DNA of 64,000 nt from JASHVB01 sp035523995. Its GTDB lineage: Bacteria > Pseudomonadota > Alphaproteobacteria > Acetobacterales > Acetobacteraceae. A program made the translations under genes and the position numbers. Shown here in pieces: positions 25,467 to 34,030 of the stretch (position 1 is the first letter of the stretch; every line of letters starts with the position of its first letter). Under the pieces are notes generated by a model. The model had not been told where the DNA came from. It worked only from the letters and a program-made list of their open reading frames with translations, and searched no databases. The stretch is from contig DATKPQ010000013.1 of assembly GCA_035523995.1 (NCBI GenBank), forward strand, positions 1 through 64,000. Reading direction: 5' to 3'.

Positions 25467-27621
25467 GGACTGACGCCGCGCCGCACGCGTTGACGTCGGA
25501 TTGTTCCGTCTCAACCAACCAGTTGATGCACCGCGAATCTGCCAGGCAGGCCAGCCGTTCTGCCGGGGTCATTACGTCCCAGGCCTCTGCCGGAGCCCGG
25601 GCGGCATTCAGCCGCGCCCTGGCCACCGCCAGCGGAATGTCGACGCAATCCGGCTTCTCGGGCGTGGCGGGCGAAAGCATGCGCAGGTGTCCGGCAAGCA
25701 AGACCGGATCGTGCAGCAGGAGCAGCGCACTTTTTTGCTCGGCTCTCGCATCCTGGCCAGCCCTCACCAACGCGTGCGCGCGTGCCAGCACGTGCGGCGG
25801 GTTCGCCTCCTCTGGTATTCGCAACAGCCCAAGCCGTCGCAGCGCCAACCCGGCGCCGCGACGCGCAGTGACTGCGGCCAGTGGAATCGCCAGCGTCAGG
25901 CCCAGCACGACTGGGCTCATCCACAACGCCAGGGGCCAGGAGGTCGCCCAGGCGATCCCTCCCAAGGCCACGCCGACCATGGTGTGCCAGCGATACTCCG
26001 CAGCGGTGACGCGAAACGGCACGCTGCCGTCGTCGCGCCGCTGCGCGTTCCAGCCGGAATCGCGGCCGAACAAGATTGTCGTCACGTGCAGGGTCTGGGT
26101 CAGCATCACGACCGGCGCGATCAGTCCGGTGAGCATCGTTTCCAACAGCACGCTTGTCACCAGCCGCAACAGGCCGCCGCAGCCGCGGCGGTCGTCGCGC
26201 CGGATCGCGAGCACGCCGAGCAATTTTGGCAGCAGCAGGACGGCCATGGTGCCGATGAACATCCACATGGCGCGCACCGGATCGATAACCGGCCAGCGCG
26301 GAAACAGCGAACGGCCTGCCGGGAAATAGTTCGGCGGCACGAAGCGCGCCTGCACGGCGATGGCAATGCCGCACAGCAAGAACAGTAGCCAGAGCGGGGC
26401 GGTGATGTAGGAGCCGATGCCGGTCAGCAGATGCAGCCGGCTGATCCAGTGCAGTCCGCGTGCGGGCAGCACCGCGGTATGTTGCAGATTGCCCTGGCAC
26501 CAACGGCGGTCCCGGATTGCCAGGTCCGTCAGGGTTGGCGGGCATTCTTCGTAACTGCCGCGCAGCGCGGGAACCATATGCACCGCCCAGCCGGCGCGGC
26601 GCAGCAACGCGGCTTCGACGAAATCGTGGCTGAGGATGAGGCCACGGAACGGCTTGCGTCCGGACAGTTCCGGCAGCCCGGCGGACGCGGCAAAGGCCTG
26701 CGTGCGGATCAAAGCGTTGTGGCCCCAGTAATTGCCCTCTGCGCCGTGCCACCAGGCGATGCCATGCGCGATCAGCGGACCATAAACGCGGCCGGCGAAC
26801 TGCTGCAGCCGCGAGAACAAGGTGGTGCCGCCAGCGATGATCGGCAGGGTCTGGATAAGGCCGACATTCGGGTGACGCTCCATCGCGTTGACCAGGCGGA
26901 TCAGGGTATCGGCATCCATGACGCTGTCAGCGTCGAGGATCAGGAACTGTGGCCAGGCGCCGCCGAACCGGGTGACCCAGTCCGCGATGTTGCCGGCCTT
27001 GCGTGCCGAATTGTGCCGCCGATGGCGATAGAAAATACGGCCGTGGCCGTCGGTGCGGTCCAACAGATCGAGATAGGCCGCTTCCTCCGCGATCCAGGCA
27101 TCGGCATCGGTGGTGTCGCTGAGGATGAAGAGGTCGAACGTTTCGCCAGCGGCGCCGGCGGCGTGCAGCGATTCCCAGATCGCCTGCAATCCGGCCATCA
27201 CGCGCAATGGCGGTTCGTTGTAGGTGGGCATCAGCAGCGCGGTTCGCGTCACGGGTATCGCCAGGTCCCGCGTCAACAACCGGCTGCCGCCGCCAAACAG
27301 CATGGAGAAGAATCCAGCCAGCGCACTCGTGAAGGACAGCGCGATCCAGCCGAACAAGGCCAGGAACAAGACGATCATGATGATCGCGAGTGGCGTCGGT
27401 CCATTGACCGCCAGCACGCGGTACATCTGGTAGGTCCCTTCCAGAGCGAGGGCCGTGGCGCCACCGATCACCAGCAGGCGACGCAGGCCGATCAGGCGAG
27501 GTCCGGTTAGCGGCGGGTCTCGGCGCGGCAGCGGAGTCCGCAGCGATTGCGTTGGCATCAACAGTGGTGCCTCGGGTGGCAAGGCGCTGAAGCCGGTGAT
27601 GTCGTTCAGGGGGCGGTCCAC
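25411..27621 (-). CDS. opgH: Glucans biosynthesis glucosyltransferase H
   Basis: Inner-membrane GT2-family enzyme that makes the linear beta-1,2-glucan backbone of osmoregulated periplasmic glucans. Visible: paired N-terminal helices, LMPTYNEPP, ILDADSVMDADTLIRL (DxD), GHNALIRTQAF, LSHDFVEA, RDRRWCQGN (the QxxRW-like catalytic box) and six or so C-terminal helices. The start is uncertain. The first ATG after the opgG stop (27558) would remove the conserved LPPEAPLLMPTQS segment, so GTG 27621, overlapping the opgG end by 16 bases, is used; GTG 27633 is an alternative. The 3' end overlaps the GS-like gene. Confidence 0.9.
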   Translation of the reverse strand: MDRPLNDITGFSALPPEAPLLMPTQSLRTPLPRRDPPLTGPRLIGLRRLLVIGGATALALEGTYQMYRVLAVNGPTPLAIIMIVLFLALFGWIALSFTSALAGFFSMLFGGGSRLLTRDLAIPVTRTALLMPTYNEPPLRVMAGLQAIWESLHAAGAAGETFDLFILSDTTDADAWIAEEAAYLDLLDRTDGHGRIFYRHRRHNSARKAGNIADWVTRFGGAWPQFLILDADSVMDADTLIRLVNAMERHPNVGLIQTLPIIAGGTTLFSRLQQFAGRVYGPLIAHGIAWWHGAEGNYWGHNALIRTQAFAASAGLPELSGRKPFRGLILSHDFVEAALLRRAGWAVHMVPALRGSYEECPPTLTDLAIRDRRWCQGNLQHTAVLPARGLHWISRLHLLTGIGSYITAPLWLLFLLCGIAIAVQARFVPPNYFPAGRSLFPRWPVIDPVRAMWMFIGTMAVLLLPKLLGVLAIRRDDRRGCGGLLRLVTSVLLETMLTGLIAPVVMLTQTLHVTTILFGRDSGWNAQRRDDGSVPFRVTAAEYRWHTMVGVALGGIAWATSWPLALWMSPVVLGLTLAIPLAAVTARRGAGLALRRLGLLRIPEEANPPHVLARAHALVRAGQDARAEQKSALLLLHDPVLLAGHLRMLSPATPEKPDCVDIPLAVARARLNAARAPAEAWDVMTPAERLACLADSRCINWLVETEQSDVNACGAASVLNKSPHTAGTVLQRRTSR

Positions 27622-29138
27622 CGCGCGATCCACGTCTCGGTCAGCGGCTTCTCGCCATCCATCAGCCGCGCGTGTTGCTCCACGACATCCTGCTTCTGGG
27701 TGTCGAGCTGAATGCTGACGCGCCAACCATGTACTTGCGGGTTCCTTTCTACCACGGCATGAAGGATCTTTCCCTTGTCGGTGCCGGCATCCAGCGTCGG
27801 CGGTGTTTTGGAGGTCCAGGCGTCCAACGCGGCGCCGGCGAAATCGATGACAAATTGCTGGCTATTGCGATCGAACGAGAGGCCGTTGCGGGTCTGTCGC
27901 ACGCGCGCCTCCGGCCCGGGATGCGGGTTGGTCCAGCACCAGTGTAAACGGTAGCCGATCTTGAAGGTGGATTTTGCCTTCAGCTTGTCGTGCGGGCGCC
28001 AAAAGGCGACGATGTTGTCGTTCACTTCCTTTTTCGACGGGATCTCCACCAGCTCGACAATGCCCGGACCCCAGTCGCCCTTTGGTTCCACCCACAACGA
28101 GGGCCGCTTCTGATAATCCGCTTCGAGGTCTTGATAGTCGCTGAACGCGCGGGCACGCTGCATCAGGCCGAAGCCGCGGGGCGATACATCGGAAAAGTCG
28201 CTGATCTGCAGCTTGTGCGGATTGATCAGCGGGCGCCAGATGCGCTGGTCGTCTCCGGTGCGCAGCGAGAGACCGTCCGAATCATGCACTGCGGCGCGCC
28301 AGTCGTTGAAATCGCCTTGGTCGTTCGGGCCGAAGAAGAACATGGCGGTCAGCGGCGCGAGGCCGGCCTGCGTGATATCAACGCGCGGAAAGATCGTTGC
28401 GTCGGTATCGAAGATTGTCGCCTGTCCGGGCTGGATAACGAAGCGGAACGCGCCTGTGCAGCTCGGACTGTCGAGCAAGGCGTGCACGGTGATCGAATCG
28501 GTGTTTGGCGGAGGGCGCAGCAGCCAGAAACTTTTGAACAGGGGGAATTCTTCCCCGGTGCGATCGGCGGTCTTGATGGCAAGGCCGCGGGCAGAGAGGC
28601 CGTAGCCCTGGCCACGTGCCACCGCACGGAAATAGCTGGCGCCCAGGAACGTGCAGACTTCGTCGAAATAGTCCAGGCGATTCAGCGGATAGTGCAGGCG
28701 GAAGCCGGCATATCCGAGGTCGCCGGTGGGGCGTTTGACCTTGGTCCAGGAAAACTGATCCGGGTTATAGGCGAGCGGTGCACTGCGGCCGTCGGTGACC
28801 TGGTAGATGTCCACCCGGTCTTTGTAGAGAAAGCCGCGATGGAAGAATTCCGCGGTGAAGTTGAGCCCCTGGCCACGCCACAGCGCTTGCTCCGGCTTGA
28901 AGCGGATGGTCTGGTATTGCGAATATTGCAGGTTCTGCAACTCTTTTGGCAGAGACGAGTCCGGCGGCTTGTACGGCTGCGCTGCGAGCTGCCGTGCCAG
29001 CGCCGGCACGGTATTGTCATCGAACGGCGTGCCTTGGGCGGGCGCCGGAGCGGGTTGATCGGCCGCCGCGCCGGACGAGACGAATGCCGCCAGCAGCGGC
29101 AGGGATGCGGCCCCACGCATCACGTCGCGACGATGCAC
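27606..29138 (-). CDS. opgG: Periplasmic glucans biosynthesis protein (OpgG/OpgD)
   Basis: 510 residues. The N-terminus MHRRDVMRGAASLPLLAAF with an Ala-rich end looks like a twin-arginine or Sec signal, as in OpgD. The mature part shows family stretches: QYQTIRFKPEQALWRG, FLYKDRVDIYQV, GYAGFRLHYPLN, FLGASYFRAV, YGLSARGLAI, EEFPLFKSFWL, FFFGPND and CTWxNP-like CWTNPHPGP. OpgG/D act in the periplasm to branch or terminate glucan chains made by OpgH. It is upstream of and translationally coupled to opgH. Confidence 0.94.
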   Translation of the reverse strand: MHRRDVMRGAASLPLLAAFVSSGAAADQPAPAPAQGTPFDDNTVPALARQLAAQPYKPPDSSLPKELQNLQYSQYQTIRFKPEQALWRGQGLNFTAEFFHRGFLYKDRVDIYQVTDGRSAPLAYNPDQFSWTKVKRPTGDLGYAGFRLHYPLNRLDYFDEVCTFLGASYFRAVARGQGYGLSARGLAIKTADRTGEEFPLFKSFWLLRPPPNTDSITVHALLDSPSCTGAFRFVIQPGQATIFDTDATIFPRVDITQAGLAPLTAMFFFGPNDQGDFNDWRAAVHDSDGLSLRTGDDQRIWRPLINPHKLQISDFSDVSPRGFGLMQRARAFSDYQDLEADYQKRPSLWVEPKGDWGPGIVELVEIPSKKEVNDNIVAFWRPHDKLKAKSTFKIGYRLHWCWTNPHPGPEARVRQTRNGLSFDRNSQQFVIDFAGAALDAWTSKTPPTLDAGTDKGKILHAVVERNPQVHGWRVSIQLDTQKQDVVEQHARLMDGEKPLTETWIARWTAP

Positions 29139-29314
29139 CGATGCCTCCTTGTGCTTGCAACGAGGCAGATGAGCGGAAGTTCAGCGCGAGGTCAGGTAAC
29201 AGCGGCGCGTCTCACCGGTTTGTGCGCGCCGGCGGCACGGCAGACCATGATCAGGGAAGCATGAGCCGCAGCGACTTGCTTTCGGATGTGCTGCGCTTTC
29301 CCCGCTTCCGGGTA

Positions 29315-29896
29315 CTACATCAGCCTCACCAGGACGAATCCGCCGACGATGCCTACGGCGAGCGCGCTGGTGACCAGCATCAGCCAGCGTTCGATGAAAT
29401 CCCGTGCCGTGGCGCCGAAGAACCGCAGCACCGTCGCCACCAGGAAGAAGCGGGCGCCGCGAGTCACCAGGCTGGCGCCCATGAATATCCAGAAGTTGAA
29501 TTTGGCTGCGCCTGAGGCGATCGTGACAAGTTTGTAAGGGATCGGTGTCAGGCCCTTGATGAGGATCACGTACAGTCCCCACCGCGCATACCACCGCTGG
29601 AATGCGCCCAGAGGATCGTTGCCGAACAGCAGATGCGCGATGCCGGTCTGCATCACCTGGATGAAGATGAAGTAGCCGATGGCATAGCCCAACGCGCCGC
29701 CGGCCACGCTCGCGACGGTGGCGATCGCGGCATACTCGAAGGCGCGGCGCGGGCGTGCCAGGCCCATCAGCAGCAGCAGCACGTCGGGGGGGACGGGGAA
29801 GCAGCTTGCCTCGGCGAAGGCCACCGCGGCGAGCCACCACGGGGCGCGCGGCGATGCAGCCAGCGCCAGGGTACGGGCATACAGGTTGCGAAGCAT
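29315..29896 (-). CDS. DedA/YqaA-type VTT-domain membrane protein
   Basis: 193 residues, four to five hydrophobic segments. The sequence AEASCFPVPPDVLLLLMG and WGLYVILIKGLTPIPYKLVTIASG matches the YqaA subgroup of the VTT (DedA/SNARE-associated) family, with the conserved Pro and acidic residue in the first and the GxTPxPxK loop in the second. DedA-type proteins are linked to phospholipid scrambling or undecaprenyl-phosphate recycling. Encoded alone, convergent with nothing, upstream of opgG on the same strand with ~180 bases between. Confidence 0.9.
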   Translation of the reverse strand: MLRNLYARTLALAASPRAPWWLAAVAFAEASCFPVPPDVLLLLMGLARPRRAFEYAAIATVASVAGGALGYAIGYFIFIQVMQTGIAHLLFGNDPLGAFQRWYARWGLYVILIKGLTPIPYKLVTIASGAAKFNFWIFMGASLVTRGARFFLVATVLRFFGATARDFIERWLMLVTSALAVGIVGGFVLVRLM

Positions 29897-29981
29897 GCGG
29901 CCTTCTAGCAGCGGCTGGCAGGCTGGTCACTGTGGAAAACGCGCCGTATCGTCGGCGCCCGCTATCCGTGAAGGAGTCCGC

Positions 29982-30404
29982 ATGCGCCGCCTTGCTGCCG
30001 CCGCCGTGTTGCTGCTTGCCCTGACCACGCCGCTGCTGGCGCAGCGCCCGGGGGAACCGATCCATGCCTTCCTGTTCGGCGAATGGGTTGGCGGCGTGTT
30101 TCCCCCGCCCGTGACGCTGAGCGCACAAGAGTGCATGTCGCAGCCGATGGTGATCTTCACCCGCGACTCGGTGATGCGGGCCTCGATGACCAGCGCGGCC
30201 TATGAGCAACGTGCGATCGAGTCTGTGCGTGCGACGAAGACCGGTTTCGTAATTCAGTTCTACCCGGACACTAGTTCGAACCTTCCGGGCTTCGGCTGCC
30301 CGAACCCCGACGTAATGCCGGTGCAGCGTCGCGGCGAGAACGAGATTGCGTTTCCCGGTTGCTCCGGCTTTCCATTCCCACTGGTCCGCTGCGGCAGCCA
30401 TTGA
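29982..30404 (+). CDS. Small secreted protein of unknown function
   Basis: 140 residues. Clear Sec signal peptide MRRLAAAAVLLLALTTPLLAQ with an Ala-x-Ala-like end, then a cysteine-containing globular part (QECMSQPMVIF ... GFGCPNPDVMPV ... FPGCSGFPFPLVRCGSH) with about four cysteines that could pair in the periplasm. AAGGAG at 29971-29976 decides the start; the frame is open further upstream. No family recognised. The ThDP enzyme gene follows 39 bases later, but a functional link is not evident. Confidence 0.8.
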   Translation: MRRLAAAAVLLLALTTPLLAQRPGEPIHAFLFGEWVGGVFPPPVTLSAQECMSQPMVIFTRDSVMRASMTSAAYEQRAIESVRATKTGFVIQFYPDTSSNLPGFGCPNPDVMPVQRRGENEIAFPGCSGFPFPLVRCGSH

Positions 30405-30443
30405 TGCGTAGCGCAGCCAGTCAGACCAGGAGAAATTGATAGC

Positions 30444-32126
30444 ATGACACGTACCGTTGCCCGCCTGCTGGCGGAGAGTTTGGAAGCGCATGAGGTGGAC
30501 CAGATCTTTTGTGTCCCCGGCGAGAGCTATGTCGGCTTCACCAGCGCGGTGCTGCAACGGAACACGATCCGCATGGTGGTGTGCCGCCATGAAGGCGGCG
30601 CCGGCTACATGGCCGTGGCCGATGGGCGGCTGCGCAAGCGCGCGGGCTGCTGCATTGTGTCGCGCGGGCCTGGCCTGTCGAACGCGATGGTGTCGCTGCA
30701 TTCGGCGTATCACGACGCGACGCCGATGGTGATGCTGGTGGGGCAGGTGGAGCGCAAGGATTTCGGCCGGCTGGCATTACAGGAGCAAAACTATTCGCGG
30801 TTGCTGGCGGACGTTACGAAGCTGGTGATCGAGGTGAATGAGCCGGAGCAAGCGTCCGAGGCGATCGCGCGCGCGTTTCATGTGGCGGAGAGCGGTACGC
30901 AGGGGCCGGTCGCGGTGATTTTGCCGGAGGACATTTTTGACGAGACCACCGATGCGGAACTGGACCAGCCGCGGCCTCGGGTTCTGTCCGGCCCGCGTGT
31001 GGCCGATCTTGAGAAGCTGGCGGAGATGCTGGCGCGGGCGGAGCGGCCGCTGGTGCTGGTGGGCGGGGGGCTGCTGGCCGATTCATTGTATGACGATGCG
31101 GTTTATGGAGATTTGCGGCGCCTTGCCGAAGAGTGGGTGCTGCCGATCAATCCGACGCATCGCCGTCCGACGTTGTTCGATGCGCGGCATCCGAACTATG
31201 GCGGGTATATGGGCATCCGCGTGCCGCGCGAACTGATAACGGAAATGAAGCGCGCCGATCTGATGGTGGCTCTGGGCGAGCGGCTGACCGATACGGTATC
31301 GCAATCTTATTCATTTCCCTCGGCGCCGCAGCCGCAACTGCCGCTGGTGCATGTGTGGCCGGATGCCAACGAAGTGGGGCGCGTGTTCCGTCCCGATCTC
31401 GGTATTGCCGGCAGCCCGCATGAGGTGCTGAAGGCGCTGCTGGCGCGCGGGGCACCATCGGGGGCGGCGAAGCGCAAGGGCTGGGTAGACGGTCTGCATG
31501 CGATCCATCGGAGGCTGCTGGAAAAGACCTGGGAACCGACGACGGATGGCGTGAACTTCGCCGCCATCGTTTGCGAAGTGGATAGGCATCTGGCGCCGGA
31601 TGCGACGGTGACGTCGGATGCCGGGAATTTCGGCTCGTTCATTCATCGCTATATCGGGTTCAAGCCAGGGCAGGTGTTCCTGTCGTCGATCGTGGGGGCG
31701 ATGGGGTCCGGCATGCCGATGGCAGTGGCGGCGACGTTGCGGCGGCCGGGGACGCAGGTGGTGGCGTTTATGGGCGACGGCGGGGCGCTGATGATGGGCA
31801 ACGAGATTGCCACTGCGTGCCAATATGGCGGCAATCCGATCATGGTTATTTCCGATAACCGGATGTACGGAACGATCGGGATGCACAGTTATGTGCGCTA
31901 TCCGGATCGGCCGTTCATGGACGGCACGCGGCTGACCAATCCGGATTTCGCCGCCTGGGCGCGGTCGTTTGGCGCGGAGGGCATTACCATCCGCGAGGAG
32001 AGCGAGGTGGCGGACGGTGTCGCGCGCGCATTCGCGGTGAAGACGAAGCCGGTGGTGTTGCACTGCCTGACGTCGGCGATTCAGATGAGCGCGTGGCGGC
32101 GGTATCAGGGGGAGACGCTGCCGTAG
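30444..32126 (+). CDS. Thiamine-diphosphate-dependent enzyme, acetolactate-synthase-like
   Basis: 560 residues with the three-domain ThDP fold. N-terminal Pyr domain (IFCVPGESYVGFTSAV, the catalytic Glu in VCRHEGGAGYMA), central domain (LVLVGGGLLADS), and C-terminal PP domain with the ThDP/Mg motif GDGGALMMGNEIATACQYGGNPIMVISDN. Closest in look to the acetolactate synthase/oxalyl-CoA decarboxylase/sulfoacetaldehyde acetyltransferase group. No ilvN-type regulatory subunit is adjacent, so it is unlikely to be the biosynthetic enzyme. Substrate not assignable. Confidence 0.9.
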   Translation: MTRTVARLLAESLEAHEVDQIFCVPGESYVGFTSAVLQRNTIRMVVCRHEGGAGYMAVADGRLRKRAGCCIVSRGPGLSNAMVSLHSAYHDATPMVMLVGQVERKDFGRLALQEQNYSRLLADVTKLVIEVNEPEQASEAIARAFHVAESGTQGPVAVILPEDIFDETTDAELDQPRPRVLSGPRVADLEKLAEMLARAERPLVLVGGGLLADSLYDDAVYGDLRRLAEEWVLPINPTHRRPTLFDARHPNYGGYMGIRVPRELITEMKRADLMVALGERLTDTVSQSYSFPSAPQPQLPLVHVWPDANEVGRVFRPDLGIAGSPHEVLKALLARGAPSGAAKRKGWVDGLHAIHRRLLEKTWEPTTDGVNFAAIVCEVDRHLAPDATVTSDAGNFGSFIHRYIGFKPGQVFLSSIVGAMGSGMPMAVAATLRRPGTQVVAFMGDGGALMMGNEIATACQYGGNPIMVISDNRMYGTIGMHSYVRYPDRPFMDGTRLTNPDFAAWARSFGAEGITIREESEVADGVARAFAVKTKPVVLHCLTSAIQMSAWRRYQGETLP

Positions 32127-32154
32127 CATCCAGAATCGGCGACGCGCGAGGCAG

Positions 32155-32277
32155 CTCCCGCCGTGTCACTGCGAGGAGCAGGGTGACGAAGGAAGTTCGT
32201 GCGGGGACGCGCATGGTCGGCCGGTGCGCCTGGATGACCGAGGTTGCTTCGTCGCTTCGCTCCTCGCAATGACATTT
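32155..32277. repeat. Dispersed palindromic repeat, TCATTGCGAG family
   Basis: GTCACTGCGAGGAGC at the left and GCTCCTCGCAATGACAT at the right are inverse arms; internal CCGAGGTTGCTTCGTCGCTTC is shared with 12385-12425 and related to 6291-6396. Lies between the ThDP enzyme gene and the convergent collar-domain gene. Confidence 0.7.
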
Positions 32278-32322
32278 GGAGGCGGGCTGTGTCGTGCGCC
32301 ACAAGAGCCGGGCGCCATCGGC

Positions 32323-33714
32323 TTACGCTGGCCTGCGCAGCTTGGGCTGCCGTCGCGCACAGGCGAGACCTGCCAATGCGATCAGTAAGACTGCGGTTGC
32401 CGGGGGTTCCGGGGCGTTTGTGGTGGCTGGCAACGTGGCGGGATAGCCCACGGGCAATTCGGCCAGGTCCAGTGTCTCGCTGTCGCTACCGAACATTTCG
32501 CCCAGCGTCACGCCGTCTCCGGTACCGGCTGCAACGCGGTCCTGCAGATCCGGCAGGGCAAAGGTGGTGAACCCGTTGCCGCCATAGGTGTCGCCGATCA
32601 CGGAGAACAATGCCGCGTTGCTGGCGATCGACAGCAACTGGCCGTCGGCAAACTCCCAGCCTGCGGGCGCGACGGTGCCCGCGAACAGGCTGATCTCTCC
32701 GAGGAACGGGGCGCCGTCTGCCAACATCGATGTTTCGGTCGGGAACAGACCCTGCACCGCAATGATGTATTGCAGTGCCAGGGAGGGCTGCTGGAGGTCG
32801 ATCGGCGTGCCTCCGCCCACCACGTCTGTTGTGCCGTTCCCGAGAGTCAAATTCTGCGGCGGCAGGTTGGCCACGGTGAGCGTGGTGCTCTCCGACCCGG
32901 TGGGCTGCCCGAGTGCCTGGGCTATGAGACCCTGCGCGGCGCCGGCCCCTGTCGCCGCCCGGGCGGCAAGGTTTGGCAGGGCGAACGTGACCGGAAAGTT
33001 GCCGCCATAGGTATTGCCGATGACGGAAAAAAGTGCCTGCTGCTGGATGATCGGCAGTTGGGCGCCGTTGGCGGCGAACTCGCCGGTTGGCAGTGGTCCG
33101 GCATAGGTCAGCACCTGCCCGACCAGCGGGGTCGTCGCCTGCGTCCCGGTTGAGGAGGGAAAAGCGCCGTTGGCAACCACGCCTTGGTTCAGGGCCAGCG
33201 AAGGCTGCAACGTCGAAACCGGCTGGCTGCCGTTGTTGATGCCAGCGGCGCCGCCGTAGGGCGGCAATTCGTTTGTTGTCAGCGTCTCGGTTGTTGCTCC
33301 CGCGGTGCTGCCCAGGTTGCGGCTGGTCAGACCAGACCCTTGCCCGGTGCCGACCACCGTGCGTCCAGCCAGATTGGGCAGTGCAAAATTGCTGGTACCG
33401 TTGCCGCCATAGGTCGTGCCCAGGAGCGAGAACAGTACCGGGTTTTGGCTGATCGACAGCACCTGGCCGTTGGCGACGGAGTAACCGCCGGGCGCGTAGT
33501 TGCCGGCAAACAGCACGACCTGGCCGAGATCGTCCAGGTTATTCGCCTCGGTGCGCACCAGATAGGTCAGGCCGAGCGACGCTTGCTCGGTCGAGATCGG
33601 CAAGCCGCTGCCGGTGACCGGTCCGGCCTGCGCTGCGCCGCCGGCCATCAGGCCCATCGCGCCGGCGGTTGCCAGGACGATCCCGAGACGATTCAAGCAG
33701 TGAACGTGGCACAT
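32323..33714 (-). CDS. PEP-CTERM protein with three phage-tail-collar-like domains
   Basis: 463 residues. Signal peptide about 1-31 (LNRLGIVLATAGAMGLMAGGA). Three copies of a collar/Mdp-type module, each containing LFAG..APxG(Y/W)..A(N)GQ(L/V)LSI...LFS(L/V)(L/I)G(T/D)TYGGNG...FALP(N/D)L..R...GTG, at about 63-130, 195-270 and 350-425. The C-terminus APEPPATAVLLIALAGLACARRQ is a PEP-CTERM sorting signal (PEP, hydrophobic helix, Arg cluster), cut by an exosortase when present. GGGGAG precedes ATG 33714. A perfect CRP-type palindrome lies 54-73 bases upstream. Tail-collar modules are normally in phage fibres or microcystin-dependent-protein relatives; their use in a sorted surface protein is unusual. 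Confidence 0.87.
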   Translation of the reverse strand: MCHVHCLNRLGIVLATAGAMGLMAGGAAQAGPVTGSGLPISTEQASLGLTYLVRTEANNLDDLGQVVLFAGNYAPGGYSVANGQVLSISQNPVLFSLLGTTYGGNGTSNFALPNLAGRTVVGTGQGSGLTSRNLGSTAGATTETLTTNELPPYGGAAGINNGSQPVSTLQPSLALNQGVVANGAFPSSTGTQATTPLVGQVLTYAGPLPTGEFAANGAQLPIIQQQALFSVIGNTYGGNFPVTFALPNLAARAATGAGAAQGLIAQALGQPTGSESTTLTVANLPPQNLTLGNGTTDVVGGGTPIDLQQPSLALQYIIAVQGLFPTETSMLADGAPFLGEISLFAGTVAPAGWEFADGQLLSIASNAALFSVIGDTYGGNGFTTFALPDLQDRVAAGTGDGVTLGEMFGSDSETLDLAELPVGYPATLPATTNAPEPPATAVLLIALAGLACARRQPKLRRPA

Positions 33715-33767
33715 CGTGCATCTCCCCTCGCAGTGGGGCGCGCATGTGCCGCGCCTTGATGTCCGAG

Positions 33768-33787
33768 GGTGTGAACCGACTCACACC
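33768..33787. promoter_or_regulatory. CRP-type palindromic operator, site 1
   Basis: GGTGTGAACCGACTCACACC contains TGTGA-N6-TCACA, the exact CRP-family half-sites and spacing. Centred about 63 bases before the start codon of the collar-domain gene on the minus strand, a position suited to activation. Confidence 0.72.
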
Positions 33788-33902
33788 GGGGCGCAGGTTT
33801 TCAAAGACGGCAGTCCTGCGGTGCTGCGTGCGTTCGGATGATTCGGCGTTTGCCCGGGGCGGATCGCGGAACCCTTTCGTGGCACGGAACTATTGAGGGC
33901 GC

Positions 33903-33922
33903 GGTGTGAGTCGATTCACACC
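33903..33922. promoter_or_regulatory. CRP-type palindromic operator, site 2
   Basis: GGTGTGAGTCGATTCACACC repeats the TGTGA-N6-TCACA layout with extended GG/CC flanks, 135 bases from site 1 and about 118 bases before the start of the PEP-CTERM gene at 34031. Both sites lie in the same 316-base divergent intergenic region. Confidence 0.72.
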
Positions 33923-34030
33923 GGATTGGATGCCGCGCCTCTACGAACCGCGCGCACTGCGCTGCCGGAACGGCATGCGCAAGCGAAGGGATGGCACATC
34001 CAATCAATAGGAGATGAGGAGATCCACACC

